A stretch of 30,734 nucleotides of DNA, from positions 1-30,734 of the forward strand of contig CAZUWA010000017.1 in NCBI GenBank assembly GCA_964623895.1, written 5' to 3'. Shown piece after piece: positions 16,102 through 23,002 of the stretch. How positions within the stretch are numbered: position 1 is the stretch's first letter; every line of letters starts with the position of its first letter. This DNA comes from UBA11512 sp964623895 (GTDB lineage: Bacteria > Bacillota > Clostridia > Oscillospirales > CAG-272). The position numbers and the translations under genes are program-made. The notes below the pieces were generated by a model, which saw only the letters and a list, made by a program, of their open reading frames with translations, had not been told where the DNA came from and ran no database searches.

Positions 16102-16404
16102 TTAGACTTCAAAATCAATACATACACGTTGCGCAATATATGGGCGAATGTACTCCTGTGCCACTGCCTTGTGCACCGGATGCGCGGTGTATTCTGCCAA
16201 CCCTGCCACATGATCAAATACCGTTTCAAGCATCATATCACAGTTGGAAGTAGCCAACGGAGAAGTGTGTACGGTAACGCTCTTAAGGGTAGGAACGACT
16301 CCGTAAAGTCCTTCAAGTTGCTCCTTAGCCGTTGCCTTTACCGCCTGTTTTTCTGTCTCTGTCAAATCACTTCTTAATGTCCAGAGAATTACGTGACGAA
16401 CCAT
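16102..16404 (-). CDS. Dabb-family (stress-responsive A/B barrel) protein
   Basis: About 100 residues matching the Dabb dimeric alpha-beta barrel: MVRHVILWTLRSDLTE at the start, SVTVHTSPLATSNCDMMLET in the centre and HPVHKAVAQEYIRPYI near the end. I give ATG 16404 because family members begin MVRH; a TTG at 16416 with AAAGG 5 bases upstream is a real alternative and has the better ribosome site. Family members are small, often of unknown function, sometimes enzymes acting on reactive intermediates. It heads the operon with the HAD phosphatase, mutY, and possibly rpsB-tsf. Confidence 0.85.
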   Translation of the reverse strand: MVRHVILWTLRSDLTETEKQAVKATAKEQLEGLYGVVPTLKSVTVHTSPLATSNCDMMLETVFDHVAGLAEYTAHPVHKAVAQEYIRPYIAQRVCIDFEV

Positions 16405-16443
16405 ATATATAATCAACCAAACCTTTCAAAATTCATTTCCACA

Positions 16444-16472
16444 AGTTTATCATATCCCGAACAATATTGCAA
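16444..16472 (-). promoter_or_regulatory. Candidate promoter of the Dabb-HAD-mutY operon
   Basis: On the minus strand TTGCAA (16472-16467), a 17-base spacer and TAAACT (16449-16444), about 30-40 bases before the Dabb start. The -10 box is imperfect. Confidence 0.4.
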
Positions 16473-16531
16473 GAGGAAAAATATACAAACATTCCCTTTT
16501 CTTGCAGAATAATTGTGAATTTTCTGTAAAA

Positions 16532-16567
16532 AGCAAAAAAGCAGTGAAACTTTTTGCTGTTTTTTTC
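16532..16567 (+). terminator. Terminator-like hairpin upstream of the spoIVA peptide gene
   Basis: AGCAAAAAAG (16532-16541) pairs with CTTTTTGCT (16550-16558) with one bulge, followed on the plus strand by GTTTTTTT. No plus-strand gene precedes it, so it is either an attenuator in a long leader, an insulator against antisense transcription, or a weak terminator for leftward noise (minus-strand flank is TTTTAC). Confidence 0.5.
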
Positions 16568-16612
16568 GACTATATAAGTGAACAATAAAATTCAATGAGG
16601 AGATACAAAATC

Positions 16613-16717
16613 ATGAAAAATACAACCGTCATCACCTTGATCACCGTCATTGCCGGTGCTTTGATCGCCGTCGCCGTCATTTTCGGCATAAAAAAGAAAA
16701 AGTCGGCAAGTAAGTAA
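16613..16717 (+). CDS. 34-residue transmembrane peptide upstream of spoIVA
   Basis: A short reading frame with strong coding signs: TGAGGAG (16596-16602) 10 bases before ATG 16613, and a coherent product. The peptide opens MKNTTV, has one hydrophobic helix over about residues 5-26 with a small-residue patch (AGALIAVAV), and ends in KKKKSASK. The lysines suggest the C-terminus faces the cytoplasm. It ends 59 bases before spoIVA on the same strand, with no terminator between, so co-expression is likely. I do not recognise the family. Bacillus uses a 26-residue amphipathic peptide, SpoVM, to anchor SpoIVA; this peptide is not similar in sequence, and any matching role is speculation. Confidence 0.6.
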   Translation: MKNTTVITLITVIAGALIAVAVIFGIKKKKSASK

Positions 16718-16776
16718 TGAAAAATCGGAAACTGCCATATATTTTACAAAGAAACAGATCTTACGGAGGCTTTTAT

Positions 16777-18255
16777 ATGGCAGATCAATCGATTTACAAA
16801 GATATTGCCACCCGCACAGGAGGAGATATCTATGTGGGTGTGGTCGGACCGGTGCGAACGGGCAAATCCACGCTCATAAAAAAATTCATGGAGCAATTAG
16901 TGCTTCCGAACATTAGGGGAGAATACGATCGCCTGCGAGCGAAAGACGAATTGCCTCAATCGGCAGGCGGAAAAACCGTCATGACCACCGAGCCGAAGTT
17001 TATTCCGGATGATGCCGTGGAAATCTCGATCGACGATGCCACCGGTGTCAGGGTCAAACTTGTAGACTGCGTAGGATATGTCGTCCCGGAAGCACTCGGA
17101 CAACTGGAAAACGGAGAACCGCGCATGGTGCACACCCCTTGGAGCAAGGAACCGATGCCCTTTGAGGTGGCAGCGGAATACGGCACGCGCAAAGTCATCA
17201 CCGATCACGCGACCATTGGATTACTGGTCACCTGCGACGGATCGATCTGCGATCTTCCGCGCGAGCAGTATGTTGAAGCGGAAGAACGCGTTGCAAGAGA
17301 ACTAAAAGAGTGCGGCAAGCCATTTGCCATCGTCCTCAACTCTGCCCATCCAAATGCCGAGGAAACGGTAGCTCTCGCAGAATCGCTGGAAGAAAAATAC
17401 AGATCTCCTGTGGCACTGGTCAACTGTCTGATGCTTAACGCAGAGGATATCCGTCACATTTTGGGACTGATCCTTTCAGAGTTCCCCGTCAAAGAAGTAG
17501 AGCTTTCCTTCCCCTCTTGGACAACAGCACTGGACAAAGAGCATCCCATTTGGCAGAGCCTCGAAAAAAGCATTCTCTCGGTTGCCGGCAAAGGACTGGC
17601 TATGGGAAAAGTCAAGGATACCTTTGCCGCACTTGAAGAAAATGAAAACATCTCTGCAGTAACGCTCTCCTTCATGGATATGGGTAGTGGAAGGGTTCGT
17701 CTTAGAGTCGGAATGCGAGAAGAATTATATTATGAAGTCTTGAGCGAACTAACCGGTTTTGAACTCAAGAGCGACGAGGAACTTATATCCCTTGTTGCAG
17801 CTCTTGCGGATAAGAGCCGCAAATACGACAAGGTCGGCAAGGCATTGGAAGAGGTGGAACAAAGCGGTTACGGCATCGTCATGCCGGACGTCGGAGATCT
17901 CAAATTGGAAGAGCCGGAGATCGTCAAACAGCCCGGTGGGTTCGGGCTGAGACTGCGCGCTGCCGCTCCGTCCATCCATATGATCCGCGCTGACATCGAA
18001 ACAGAGATCAATCCCATTGTCGGCACAGAACAACAATCTGAAGAACTCGCTGAAAATCTTCGCCGCTCCTTCGAAGCAAATCCAACAAGTGTATGGCAAA
18101 CGGAAATGCTCGGAAAATCGCTCTACCAGCTAGCAGGAGAAGGACTATACGCAAAACTTGAACATATGCCGCCCGATGCCAGAGGAAAATTGTCCGAAAC
18201 GCTCTCACGTATCATCAACGAGGGTAGTAACGGTCTGGTGTGTATCCTTGTATGA
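16777..18255 (+). CDS. spoIVA: Stage IV sporulation protein A (spore coat basement-layer ATPase)
   Basis: 492 residues from ATG 16777, which has CGGAGG 8 bases upstream; an earlier in-frame ATG overlaps the preceding peptide stop and is not family-like. It opens with the conserved MADQSIYKDIATRTGGDIYV, the Walker A loop GPVRTGKST at 24-32, then KLVDCVGYVVPEA and TDHATIGLLVTCDGS, and ends in NGLVCILV, the conserved hydrophobic C-terminus. SpoIVA hydrolyses ATP to polymerise irreversibly on the forespore surface as the base of the coat. Length equals the Bacillus protein. A YlmC/YmxH gene overlaps its stop by 4 bases. Confidence 0.98.
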   Translation: MADQSIYKDIATRTGGDIYVGVVGPVRTGKSTLIKKFMEQLVLPNIRGEYDRLRAKDELPQSAGGKTVMTTEPKFIPDDAVEISIDDATGVRVKLVDCVGYVVPEALGQLENGEPRMVHTPWSKEPMPFEVAAEYGTRKVITDHATIGLLVTCDGSICDLPREQYVEAEERVARELKECGKPFAIVLNSAHPNAEETVALAESLEEKYRSPVALVNCLMLNAEDIRHILGLILSEFPVKEVELSFPSWTTALDKEHPIWQSLEKSILSVAGKGLAMGKVKDTFAALEENENISAVTLSFMDMGSGRVRLRVGMREELYYEVLSELTGFELKSDEELISLVAALADKSRKYDKVGKALEEVEQSGYGIVMPDVGDLKLEEPEIVKQPGGFGLRLRAAAPSIHMIRADIETEINPIVGTEQQSEELAENLRRSFEANPTSVWQTEMLGKSLYQLAGEGLYAKLEHMPPDARGKLSETLSRIINEGSNGLVCILV

Positions 18256-18503
18256 AACTGACATTTAAAGAACTATGTACAAGAGAAGTCATCTGCATGA
18301 CCGATGGTGCGCGACTGGGATTCATCAATGATCTTGAATTCTCACCCGACTGCTGTACCGTCTGTGCCTATCTTCTGCCCAGTACCGCCTTCTTGTCTTT
18401 TTCAAACAAGCCCAAATACCGCATCGAATGTAATTGGGTGGAAAGATTTGGAGAAGATATCATTCTTGTGCGCAAATATCAGGTTTTATCGAATAAAAAA
18501 TAG
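18252..18503 (+). CDS. YlmC/YmxH-family sporulation protein (PRC-barrel-like)
   Basis: 83 residues, a small beta-rich protein with MKLTFKELCTREVICMTDGA and RLGFINDLEFS, the pattern of the YlmC/YmxH sporulation family, which belongs to the PRC-barrel fold. The ATG at 18252 overlaps the spoIVA TGA (ATGA), so translation is coupled, and the frame a few codons upstream is only a shadow of spoIVA. Family members are induced in the mother cell in Bacillus but have no settled biochemical role. A strong terminator follows, closing the peptide-spoIVA-ylmC/ymxH unit. Confidence 0.88.
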   Translation: MKLTFKELCTREVICMTDGARLGFINDLEFSPDCCTVCAYLLPSTAFLSFSNKPKYRIECNWVERFGEDIILVRKYQVLSNKK

Positions 18504-18509
18504 CAAAAA

Positions 18510-18556
18510 AACAGCACCACAAGCCATCATGTGCATGAGGTGCTGTTCACTTTTTG
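18510..18556. terminator. Bidirectional terminator after the spoIVA unit
   Basis: AACAGCACC (18510-18518) pairs with GGTGCTGTT (18539-18547), followed by CACTTTTTG on the plus strand. On the minus strand the same stem is followed by TTTTTTGC, so it also ends the convergent gene at 18592. Confidence 0.85.
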
Positions 18557-18591
18557 ACCGATTCTCGCAATAATAACTCTCTCCGTAGAAG

Positions 18592-18894
18592 TTACTTTTC
18601 TTCGATCTCCGGGTACGGCAACAAAACAACACCACACCTTTGGGCAATATCATTCATGGCACGCTTGTGCTCCACAGTGCCGCTTGACGATTCGTTCTGC
18701 AACAGCGTAGCAAGCGCCGAACAGTACCGTTCAAACATCAATTCCGTCGCACATTCCTCCATCAGGCTTGCGTAAACATCTTTCAAATCAAATTCTTCCA
18801 AAATACCTGTGAGATAAGAAGAAACAGCTTCCTCTTTGCCCTCGGGGGAACTTTGCTCCCAATCCCGGGTGAATCCGGTAGAGTTCATTGACAT
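18592..18894 (-). CDS. Hypothetical acidic helical protein
   Basis: 100 residues from ATG 18894, which has AAAAGGA about 8 bases upstream; a TTG two codons earlier is possible. I do not recognise the family. The product is acidic, mostly predicted helical, with no signal peptide or membrane segment: EEAVSSYLTGILEEFDLKDV, then ECATELMFERYCSALATLL, and a C-terminal GVVLLPYPEIEEK. It is transcribed from its own promoter candidate toward the spoIVA terminator, alone. Codon use looks like its neighbours. The convergent position and a palindrome over its -10 box hint at regulated expression. Confidence 0.7.
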   Translation of the reverse strand: MSMNSTGFTRDWEQSSPEGKEEAVSSYLTGILEEFDLKDVYASLMEECATELMFERYCSALATLLQNESSSGTVEHKRAMNDIAQRCGVVLLPYPEIEEK

Positions 18895-18942
18895 AAGCAA
18901 TATCCTTTTCTTTCATCAATTTTTTATAATCGTATTACTGTT

Positions 18943-18960
18943 ATTATACCACAAATTGGT
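18943..18960 (-). promoter_or_regulatory. Extended -10 promoter and palindrome for the 18592-18894 gene
   Basis: On the minus strand TGGTATAAT, an extended -10 box with TATAAT at 18948-18943, 49 bases before the ATG. Overlapping it is the inverted repeat TACCA-N5-TGGTA (18946-18960), a possible operator. The -35 box is poor. Confidence 0.45.
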
Positions 18961-19001
18961 ACAAAAATAAAGTGTTTTTGCAAAAAACATTTTTTCTAAA
19001 G

Positions 19002-19333
19002 TGTAGTGTTACAATAGATGTGAGACTGAAGAACAAAAAAGAATAGACAAAGTGACCGAGTTCTGTTAAAATAGAATCACCACAACTCCACCAACAGAAA
19101 GGACTCGATCACTTCATGAGTAATTATACCACAAACAAACGCTATGCTCCAAAGACGATTCAGACCGACAACGGAGCAGAATTCACTCATTTTGTCAAGA
19201 CCAAGCGCACACATCCTGAAAGCCCCGGTATTTGACCGCGCGTGAGAGTTCAACGAGCGTCAGTAAAAGCGTTAACTGAATTCGTTACTTTATTCTTGAC
19301 TTTTTTTGGTCTCACATCATTGACAAAACTACA
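19002..19333 (+). mobile_element. 332-bp internally deleted insertion-sequence derivative
   Basis: The left end TGTAGTGTTACAATAGATGT and the right end, read inward, TGTAGTTTTGTCAATGATGT are imperfect terminal inverted repeats; both continue with GAGAC. About 190 bases on the right (to 19333) match the element end at 30046-30235 at roughly 90% by eye, including the untranslated tail. The centre of the transposase gene is missing. No clear target duplication flanks it. It is a MITE-like, non-autonomous copy, presumably movable only by a transposase in trans. Family is probably IS481-like. Confidence 0.8.
19116..19235 (+). pseudogene. In-frame deleted transposase mini-ORF
   Basis: 39 codons: the first ten residues MSNYTTNKRY are fused in frame to APKTIQTDNGAEFTHF and the tail KTKRTHPESPGI, which equal the end of the transposase at 30145. 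The join falls at TATGCTCC, a sequence also present at the matching place in the second copy, so deletion between short repeats is likely. One catalytic Asp (TDNG) remains; the product cannot be a transposase. Confidence 0.8.
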
Positions 19334-19366
19334 GGAACGAAATTTTTTTATGAGCATATACTGAAA

Positions 19367-19410
19367 TCAGGATCTGCGCCAAGGCGCAACCATCTGTCGA
19401 CTGATCCTGA
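19367..19410 (+). promoter_or_regulatory. Structured leader of the LysM-GH18 gene
   Basis: TCAGGATC (19367-19374) pairs with GATCCTGA (19403-19410); directly inside is a second hairpin TGCGCC-AA-GGCGCA (19375-19388), leaving a 14-base single-stranded bulge. The structure ends where the ribosome binding site AAGGAAGAG begins. I do not recognise it as a known riboswitch. Confidence 0.45.
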
Positions 19411-19426
19411 AAGGAAGAGCATATAT

Positions 19427-20692
19427 ATGATCTTACATACCGTTGCACCGGGGCAGAGTATTTTTTCAATCGCCGCGCGCTATGGGGTAGGCACAGCACG
19501 CATTTTAGAAGAAAACGGACTGACCGAATCGGAAGTTCTTGTTCCCGGTCAAGTACTGATCATTTCAGTTCCTGAGCGATATTACACCGTTGAAGAAAAC
19601 AGCACCCCTTCCGAGGTGGCTGAAGCCGCAGGCATTTCACTATCTGAATTATACCGCAACAATCCCTCCTACATCGGTCGGAATATCATCTATGCCGGAG
19701 AAACCGCCGTTTTATCCTATCTTGGCGAACAGTCCTACGGTGGCATCGCGAACGGCTATGCTTATCCCTTTATTTCGGAAGAAACACTCGCCTATGCCCT
19801 TCCGTTTTTGACCGATCTGACCATCTTCACCTACGGCTTTACAGAAGACGGCAGGTTGGTCTATCCGGAAAGCAATGACCAATCGGCTATCAACGCTGCA
19901 AGAGATATGGGGGTCGCTCCCATTATGCTGTTATCTACACTTTCTGAGGACGGCAGTTTCGACAATCGCCTGTCCTCCGCACTATTTGCAGATCGCGCTA
20001 CGGAAGATAGGCTGATCGGAGAAGTATTGCGCGTCATGAAAGAAAAAGAATACCGCGGTCTGGATATCGACTTTGAATACATTGAGCCTTCTGAGCGTTC
20101 ACAGTACAGCGCCTTTATCGCGCGCACTAAAGCACGAATGCAAGAATACGGCTACACATTAACCGTCGCAGTTGCCCCAAAAACATCCGATGATCAGTCG
20201 GGACTTCTCTACGAAGCACATGATTACCGAGCGCTAGGCGAAGCGGCAGATCATCTAACGCTAATGACCTATGAATGGGGGTACAGTTATGGTCCTCCTC
20301 AAGCGGTCGCCCCCCTTGACAAAGTTCAAGAAGTCCTGCGCTATGCGCTTTCACGCGTGCCGTCAAAAAAACTGATTTTAGGCATCCCAACGTACGGCTA
20401 TGACTGGACACTGCCCTATACCGAAGGGACTGCTGCGCATTCACTGTCCACGAAAGAAGCAGTGGACCTTGCAAGGCGGTACGGTGCAAGCATCTCCTAC
20501 GATCCAATCGCAGCGTCCCCTTTCTTTCTCTATGTCGACAATGAAAGACGGGAACACATCGTCTGGTTTGAGGATGCTCTCTCCTATCGCGCCAAACTCG
20601 ATCTGGTGCAGGAAAGTGGTATTGCCGGCTATTCTGTCTGGACGATCATGAAAGAACCGAAAGAATTCTTTGCCGTGAGCAGATCTGTTTGA
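19427..20692 (+). CDS. LysM-GH18 spore-type peptidoglycan hydrolase (SleL/YaaH-like)
   Basis: 421 residues. Two LysM domains bind peptidoglycan: HTVAPGQSIFSIAARYGV (residues 4-48) and YYTVEENSTPSEVAEAAGIS (52-96). A glycoside hydrolase family 18 barrel covers about 108-415, with the catalytic motif GLDIDFE giving Asp213, Asp215 and the proton donor Glu217, and MTYEWGYSYGPPQAVAP, typical of the YaaH/SleL branch. These are N-acetylglucosaminidases that digest spore cortex fragments. There is no signal peptide, as expected for an enzyme put on the spore from the mother cell. The start follows AAGGAAGAG. A perfect 19-bp terminator follows. Spore role is inferred from family and the nearby sporulation genes. 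Confidence 0.92.
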   Translation: MILHTVAPGQSIFSIAARYGVGTARILEENGLTESEVLVPGQVLIISVPERYYTVEENSTPSEVAEAAGISLSELYRNNPSYIGRNIIYAGETAVLSYLGEQSYGGIANGYAYPFISEETLAYALPFLTDLTIFTYGFTEDGRLVYPESNDQSAINAARDMGVAPIMLLSTLSEDGSFDNRLSSALFADRATEDRLIGEVLRVMKEKEYRGLDIDFEYIEPSERSQYSAFIARTKARMQEYGYTLTVAVAPKTSDDQSGLLYEAHDYRALGEAADHLTLMTYEWGYSYGPPQAVAPLDKVQEVLRYALSRVPSKKLILGIPTYGYDWTLPYTEGTAAHSLSTKEAVDLARRYGASISYDPIAASPFFLYVDNERREHIVWFEDALSYRAKLDLVQESGIAGYSVWTIMKEPKEFFAVSRSV

Positions 20693-20708
20693 ACTTTCCA
20701 CAAATGTG

Positions 20709-20756
20709 CAAAACTCTCAAATTCAACCAAAGTTGAATTTGAGAGTTTTGTATTTT
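20709..20756. terminator. Terminator between the GH18 gene and the Mrp ATPase gene
   Basis: A perfect 19-bp stem (20709-20727 with 20732-20750; arms begin CAAAACTCTC and end GAGAGTTTTG) and a 4-base loop, followed by TATTTT on the plus strand. It also stands past the convergent Mrp gene and may serve both. Confidence 0.9.
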
Positions 20757-20788
20757 AATCATTACGGATTAACGAATATCTTATACAG

Positions 20789-21616
20789 TCATTCTTCCGA
20801 GATCACGTCTGCCGCGTCATTCAAATAGTCGTTCTCCATCAATTCAAGCATCCCCTTGTCGCAAAGCGCCGCAAGCTTGAAATCCATCGGAATTCTGCCG
20901 AGCACAGGAATATTGAACTGTTCAGCGACCTTTTCGGTGCTGCTTTTGCCGAAGACCTCGATCTTCTTGCCGCAATCCGGGCAAACCACATAACTCATGT
21001 TCTCAACGATACCGAGGATCGGGACATTCATCATTTCAGCCATCTTGACTGCCTTTGCCACGATCATCGACACCAGATCCTGCGGAGTAGTAACGATAAT
21101 AATTCCATCTACCGGCAGACTCTGAAAAACCGTCAAAGGAACATCACCCGTTCCGGGAGGCATATCAACATACATATAGTCTACATCTCCCCAAATCGTG
21201 CCGCTCCAAAACTGTGTCACGGTACTTGCAATGACCGGTCCTCTCCAAACTACAGGCGTCTGTTCATCTTCCAACAGCAGATTGACCGACATCATGCGAA
21301 TACCTGTAGATGTTTCTGCAGGAAACATACCTTCTTCCGTGCCGTCAATGCCAAATTTCGCACCGAAAATACGAGGAATAGACGGTCCTGTGACATCCGC
21401 ATCGAGGATGGCGGTCTGATAACCTTTGCGTCTGGTCAGTATACTCAGCATCGATGTTACCAACGACTTGCCAACGCCTCCCTTGCCGGACACAACAGCA
21501 ATCACTTTTTTAACATTGCTACCGGGATTTTGCGGTTCTTTCAAACTTTCTGTTTCTTTGGAAGAGCAGTTTGCCGAACAAGTCGAACAGTCGTGTGTGC
21601 ATTCGTTTTCAGCCAT
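20789..21616 (-). CDS. Mrp/NBP35-family P-loop ATPase (iron-sulfur cluster carrier)
   Basis: 275 residues from ATG 21616 with GAGG 11 bases upstream; in-frame starts further up have no ribosome site and cross a small hairpin. The N-terminus holds four cysteines, C6, C10, C13 and C17 (CTHDCSTCSANC), followed by the deviant Walker A SGKGGVGKS at 43-51, then DADVTGPSIPR and VDMPPGTGD. The C-terminal part has CPDC, the CxxC pair that bridges an Fe-S cluster across the dimer. The family carries Fe-S clusters to apo-proteins. Its neighbour is the Fe-S-rich hydrogenase operon, transcribed divergently, a suggestive but unproven link. Confidence 0.93.
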   Translation of the reverse strand: MAENECTHDCSTCSANCSSKETESLKEPQNPGSNVKKVIAVVSGKGGVGKSLVTSMLSILTRRKGYQTAILDADVTGPSIPRIFGAKFGIDGTEEGMFPAETSTGIRMMSVNLLLEDEQTPVVWRGPVIASTVTQFWSGTIWGDVDYMYVDMPPGTGDVPLTVFQSLPVDGIIIVTTPQDLVSMIVAKAVKMAEMMNVPILGIVENMSYVVCPDCGKKIEVFGKSSTEKVAEQFNIPVLGRIPMDFKLAALCDKGMLELMENDYLNDAADVISEE

Positions 21617-21961
21617 TTTATCTGTTACCTCTTTCTTTTTATTCGTCATAAAAAGCGGATGCGCGTCCGCTCTTTTTAGTGTATCACTTATTCCTCTTTT
21701 TTTCAATAGTTTTTTATAAATTTTCATAAAAAATGTAAATTCTCAAAAAGACAAATTATTTTTAAAGCAACGGACCATCAGCAAACTGCACAATTTTTTT
21801 TTGCTTCTTTTGTGAAAACATTAAAATTGATCAAGATTCATAAAATAATTCACAAAAAAGGTGGAAATTTGTTAAATTTCATGTTATACTTACTCAGTAA
21901 TATTGTGATATGTTGAAATCTTATAATCGCTACATTATATTGAAACGGAGGATATCTTTAC
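21617..21961. other. Divergent AT-rich control region between the Mrp gene and the hydrogenase operon
   Basis: 345 bases with no gene. A small hairpin AGCGGA/TCCGCT is at 21655-21672. Rightward promoter candidates are TATAAT at 21922-21927 and a TTGAAA-N17-TATATT pair at 21913-21941, though the second would start transcription on the hydC ribosome site. TTGTGAA and TTCACAA half-sites lie about 30 bases apart around 21810-21860. I cannot assign a regulator. Confidence 0.5.
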
Positions 21962-22462
21962 ATGAAAAAGAAAATGACGACCGTGACCTTTAAAGGTACA
22001 CCCGAACAGGAAGCAAAGCTTCTTGAAGCCATTGAAGAAAACAAGAATGTAGAAGGCGCGTTGATGCCCATTCTTCAACAGGCACAAGGCATCTACGGCT
22101 ATCTGCCCAAAGAAGTTCAGCAAATCATTGCCGAAAAAATGGGCATTTCTCTTGAAGAAGTCTACGGCGTTGCCACCTTCTATTCTCAATTCGTTTTGAA
22201 TCCCAAAGGCAATATCGCTATTGCAGTATGTCTCGGTACCGCTTGCTATGTCAAGGGTAGCGGTGCGATCCTCGACAAGATCACCGAGACTCTCGGTCTT
22301 CCCTCCGGCTCTACCTCCCCCGATGGCATGTATTCGCTTGAGGCGACTCGTTGCATCGGCGCGTGCGGTCTCGCACCGGTCATGACCGTCAACGGCGAAG
22401 TTTACGGAAGACTGACCCCAAAAGACGTTCCGGAAATTCTTGCAAAGTATACAAACGCTTAA
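21962..22462 (+). CDS. hydC: HydC-like subunit (NuoE family, 2Fe-2S)
   Basis: 166 residues; start after CGGAGG at about 10 bases. The thioredoxin-like [2Fe-2S] domain uses C90, C95, C131 and C135 (CLGTACYVKG and RCIGACGLAP). The N-terminal helical part carries LMPILQQAQGIYGYLPKEV and EVYGVATFYSQF. It is homologous to the NuoE subunit of complex I and to the gamma subunit of trimeric bifurcating [FeFe] hydrogenases. Together with the downstream hydB and hydA genes it should form the HydABC complex, passing electrons between NADH, ferredoxin and protons in the cytoplasm. First gene of the operon. Confidence 0.93.
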   Translation: MKKKMTTVTFKGTPEQEAKLLEAIEENKNVEGALMPILQQAQGIYGYLPKEVQQIIAEKMGISLEEVYGVATFYSQFVLNPKGNIAIAVCLGTACYVKGSGAILDKITETLGLPSGSTSPDGMYSLEATRCIGACGLAPVMTVNGEVYGRLTPKDVPEILAKYTNA

Positions 22463-22507
22463 CCTTTTTTGATTTGGATTGAATTTAAAAAACTGAACCT
22501 ATAAAAA

Positions 22508-22667
22508 GAAATCTTCGCCGGAAAAACATCGGTCAAAGTCAAAAAACACTGCACCAATTCGGTATGCCGCAGGATATCATCAGAAGAATCACCATTACCG
22601 TGGTTCCACTGCATCGGAACTCATCGAAGAATTGGCGCAGAATATCGGAAAGGACGGTCAGACATGA
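22508..22667 (+). pseudogene. Relic of an RsbW-type anti-sigma/ATP-binding gene
   Basis: In one frame 22508-22550 reads KEIFAGKTSVKVKK, then a one-base shift gives TLHQFGMPQDIIRRITITV (to 22602), the N-terminal part of the GHKL anti-sigma-like protein that occupies this slot in related clostridial hydrogenase operons (family pattern: DF.AG.AS..VKK.L.QLG....IIRR..IA). The following family block (YEAEMN...) is absent. Instead a third frame reads GSTASELIEELAQNIGKDGQ and stops with TGA at 22665-22667, overlapping the ATG of the next gene as ATGA. I infer a gene reduced by deletions and frameshifts while its coupled 3' end survived. Function lost. Confidence 0.6.
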
Positions 22668-23002
22668 CAGTTGCAGAATTACAAAATGCTCTTCAATTGA
22701 AGGTCTATACCCTCTCCAAACCCGAACGCGCTATCAATGGAGGCTATACCGGAGACCTACTCAGTTTCGTCATGGGACAGGCTGTATCCGGACAAGCGTG
22801 GGTAACCGTTATGTCAAATGTCAATGTTATCGCCGTGGCAACGCTGACGGATGTTGCCTGTGTTATTCTTTCTTCCGACATTTCCCCCGACAAAGAGGCG
22901 CTTGAGAAGGCAGAGATGCATAAAATCAATTTGCTCTCTTCCCCCCTTCCCTCCTTTGAGCTCTGCACAGCGATCGCAAAACTGTTAAAATCAACCGTTT
23001 GA
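22664..23002 (+). CDS. DRTGG-domain protein of the hydrogenase operon
   Basis: 112 residues; ATG 22664 overlaps the TGA of the preceding relic (ATGA). Conserved features are INGGYTGDLLSFVMGQA and AWVTVMSNVNVIAVATLTDV, then VILSSDISPD and NLLSSPLPSFEL, the pattern of the small DRTGG-domain proteins found next to hydABC in Clostridia. The fold is related to domains of phosphotransacetylase and HPr kinase and may bind a nucleotide or metabolite. It has no cluster-binding cysteines, so it is probably regulatory or a maturation accessory rather than an electron carrier. Role is inferred from context only. Confidence 0.82.
   Translation: MTVAELQNALQLKVYTLSKPERAINGGYTGDLLSFVMGQAVSGQAWVTVMSNVNVIAVATLTDVACVILSSDISPDKEALEKAEMHKINLLSSPLPSFELCTAIAKLLKSTV

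Noticed and set aside
16413..16595. A 60-codon minus-strand frame upstream of the Dabb gene
   Set aside because: No ribosome site, unnatural composition, and it runs through the promoter region and hairpin.
21800..21900. Possible Rex operator (TTGTTAA half-site and TTGTGAA/TTCACAA arms)
   Set aside because: The halves are too far apart or one half is missing; a NADH-linked regulator would make sense here, but the match is too weak to claim.
22564..22905. A 113-codon plus-strand frame starting MPQDIIRR
   Set aside because: Only its first dozen residues are protein-like (anti-sigma relic); the rest is a frame-shifted shadow of the intact DRTGG gene.
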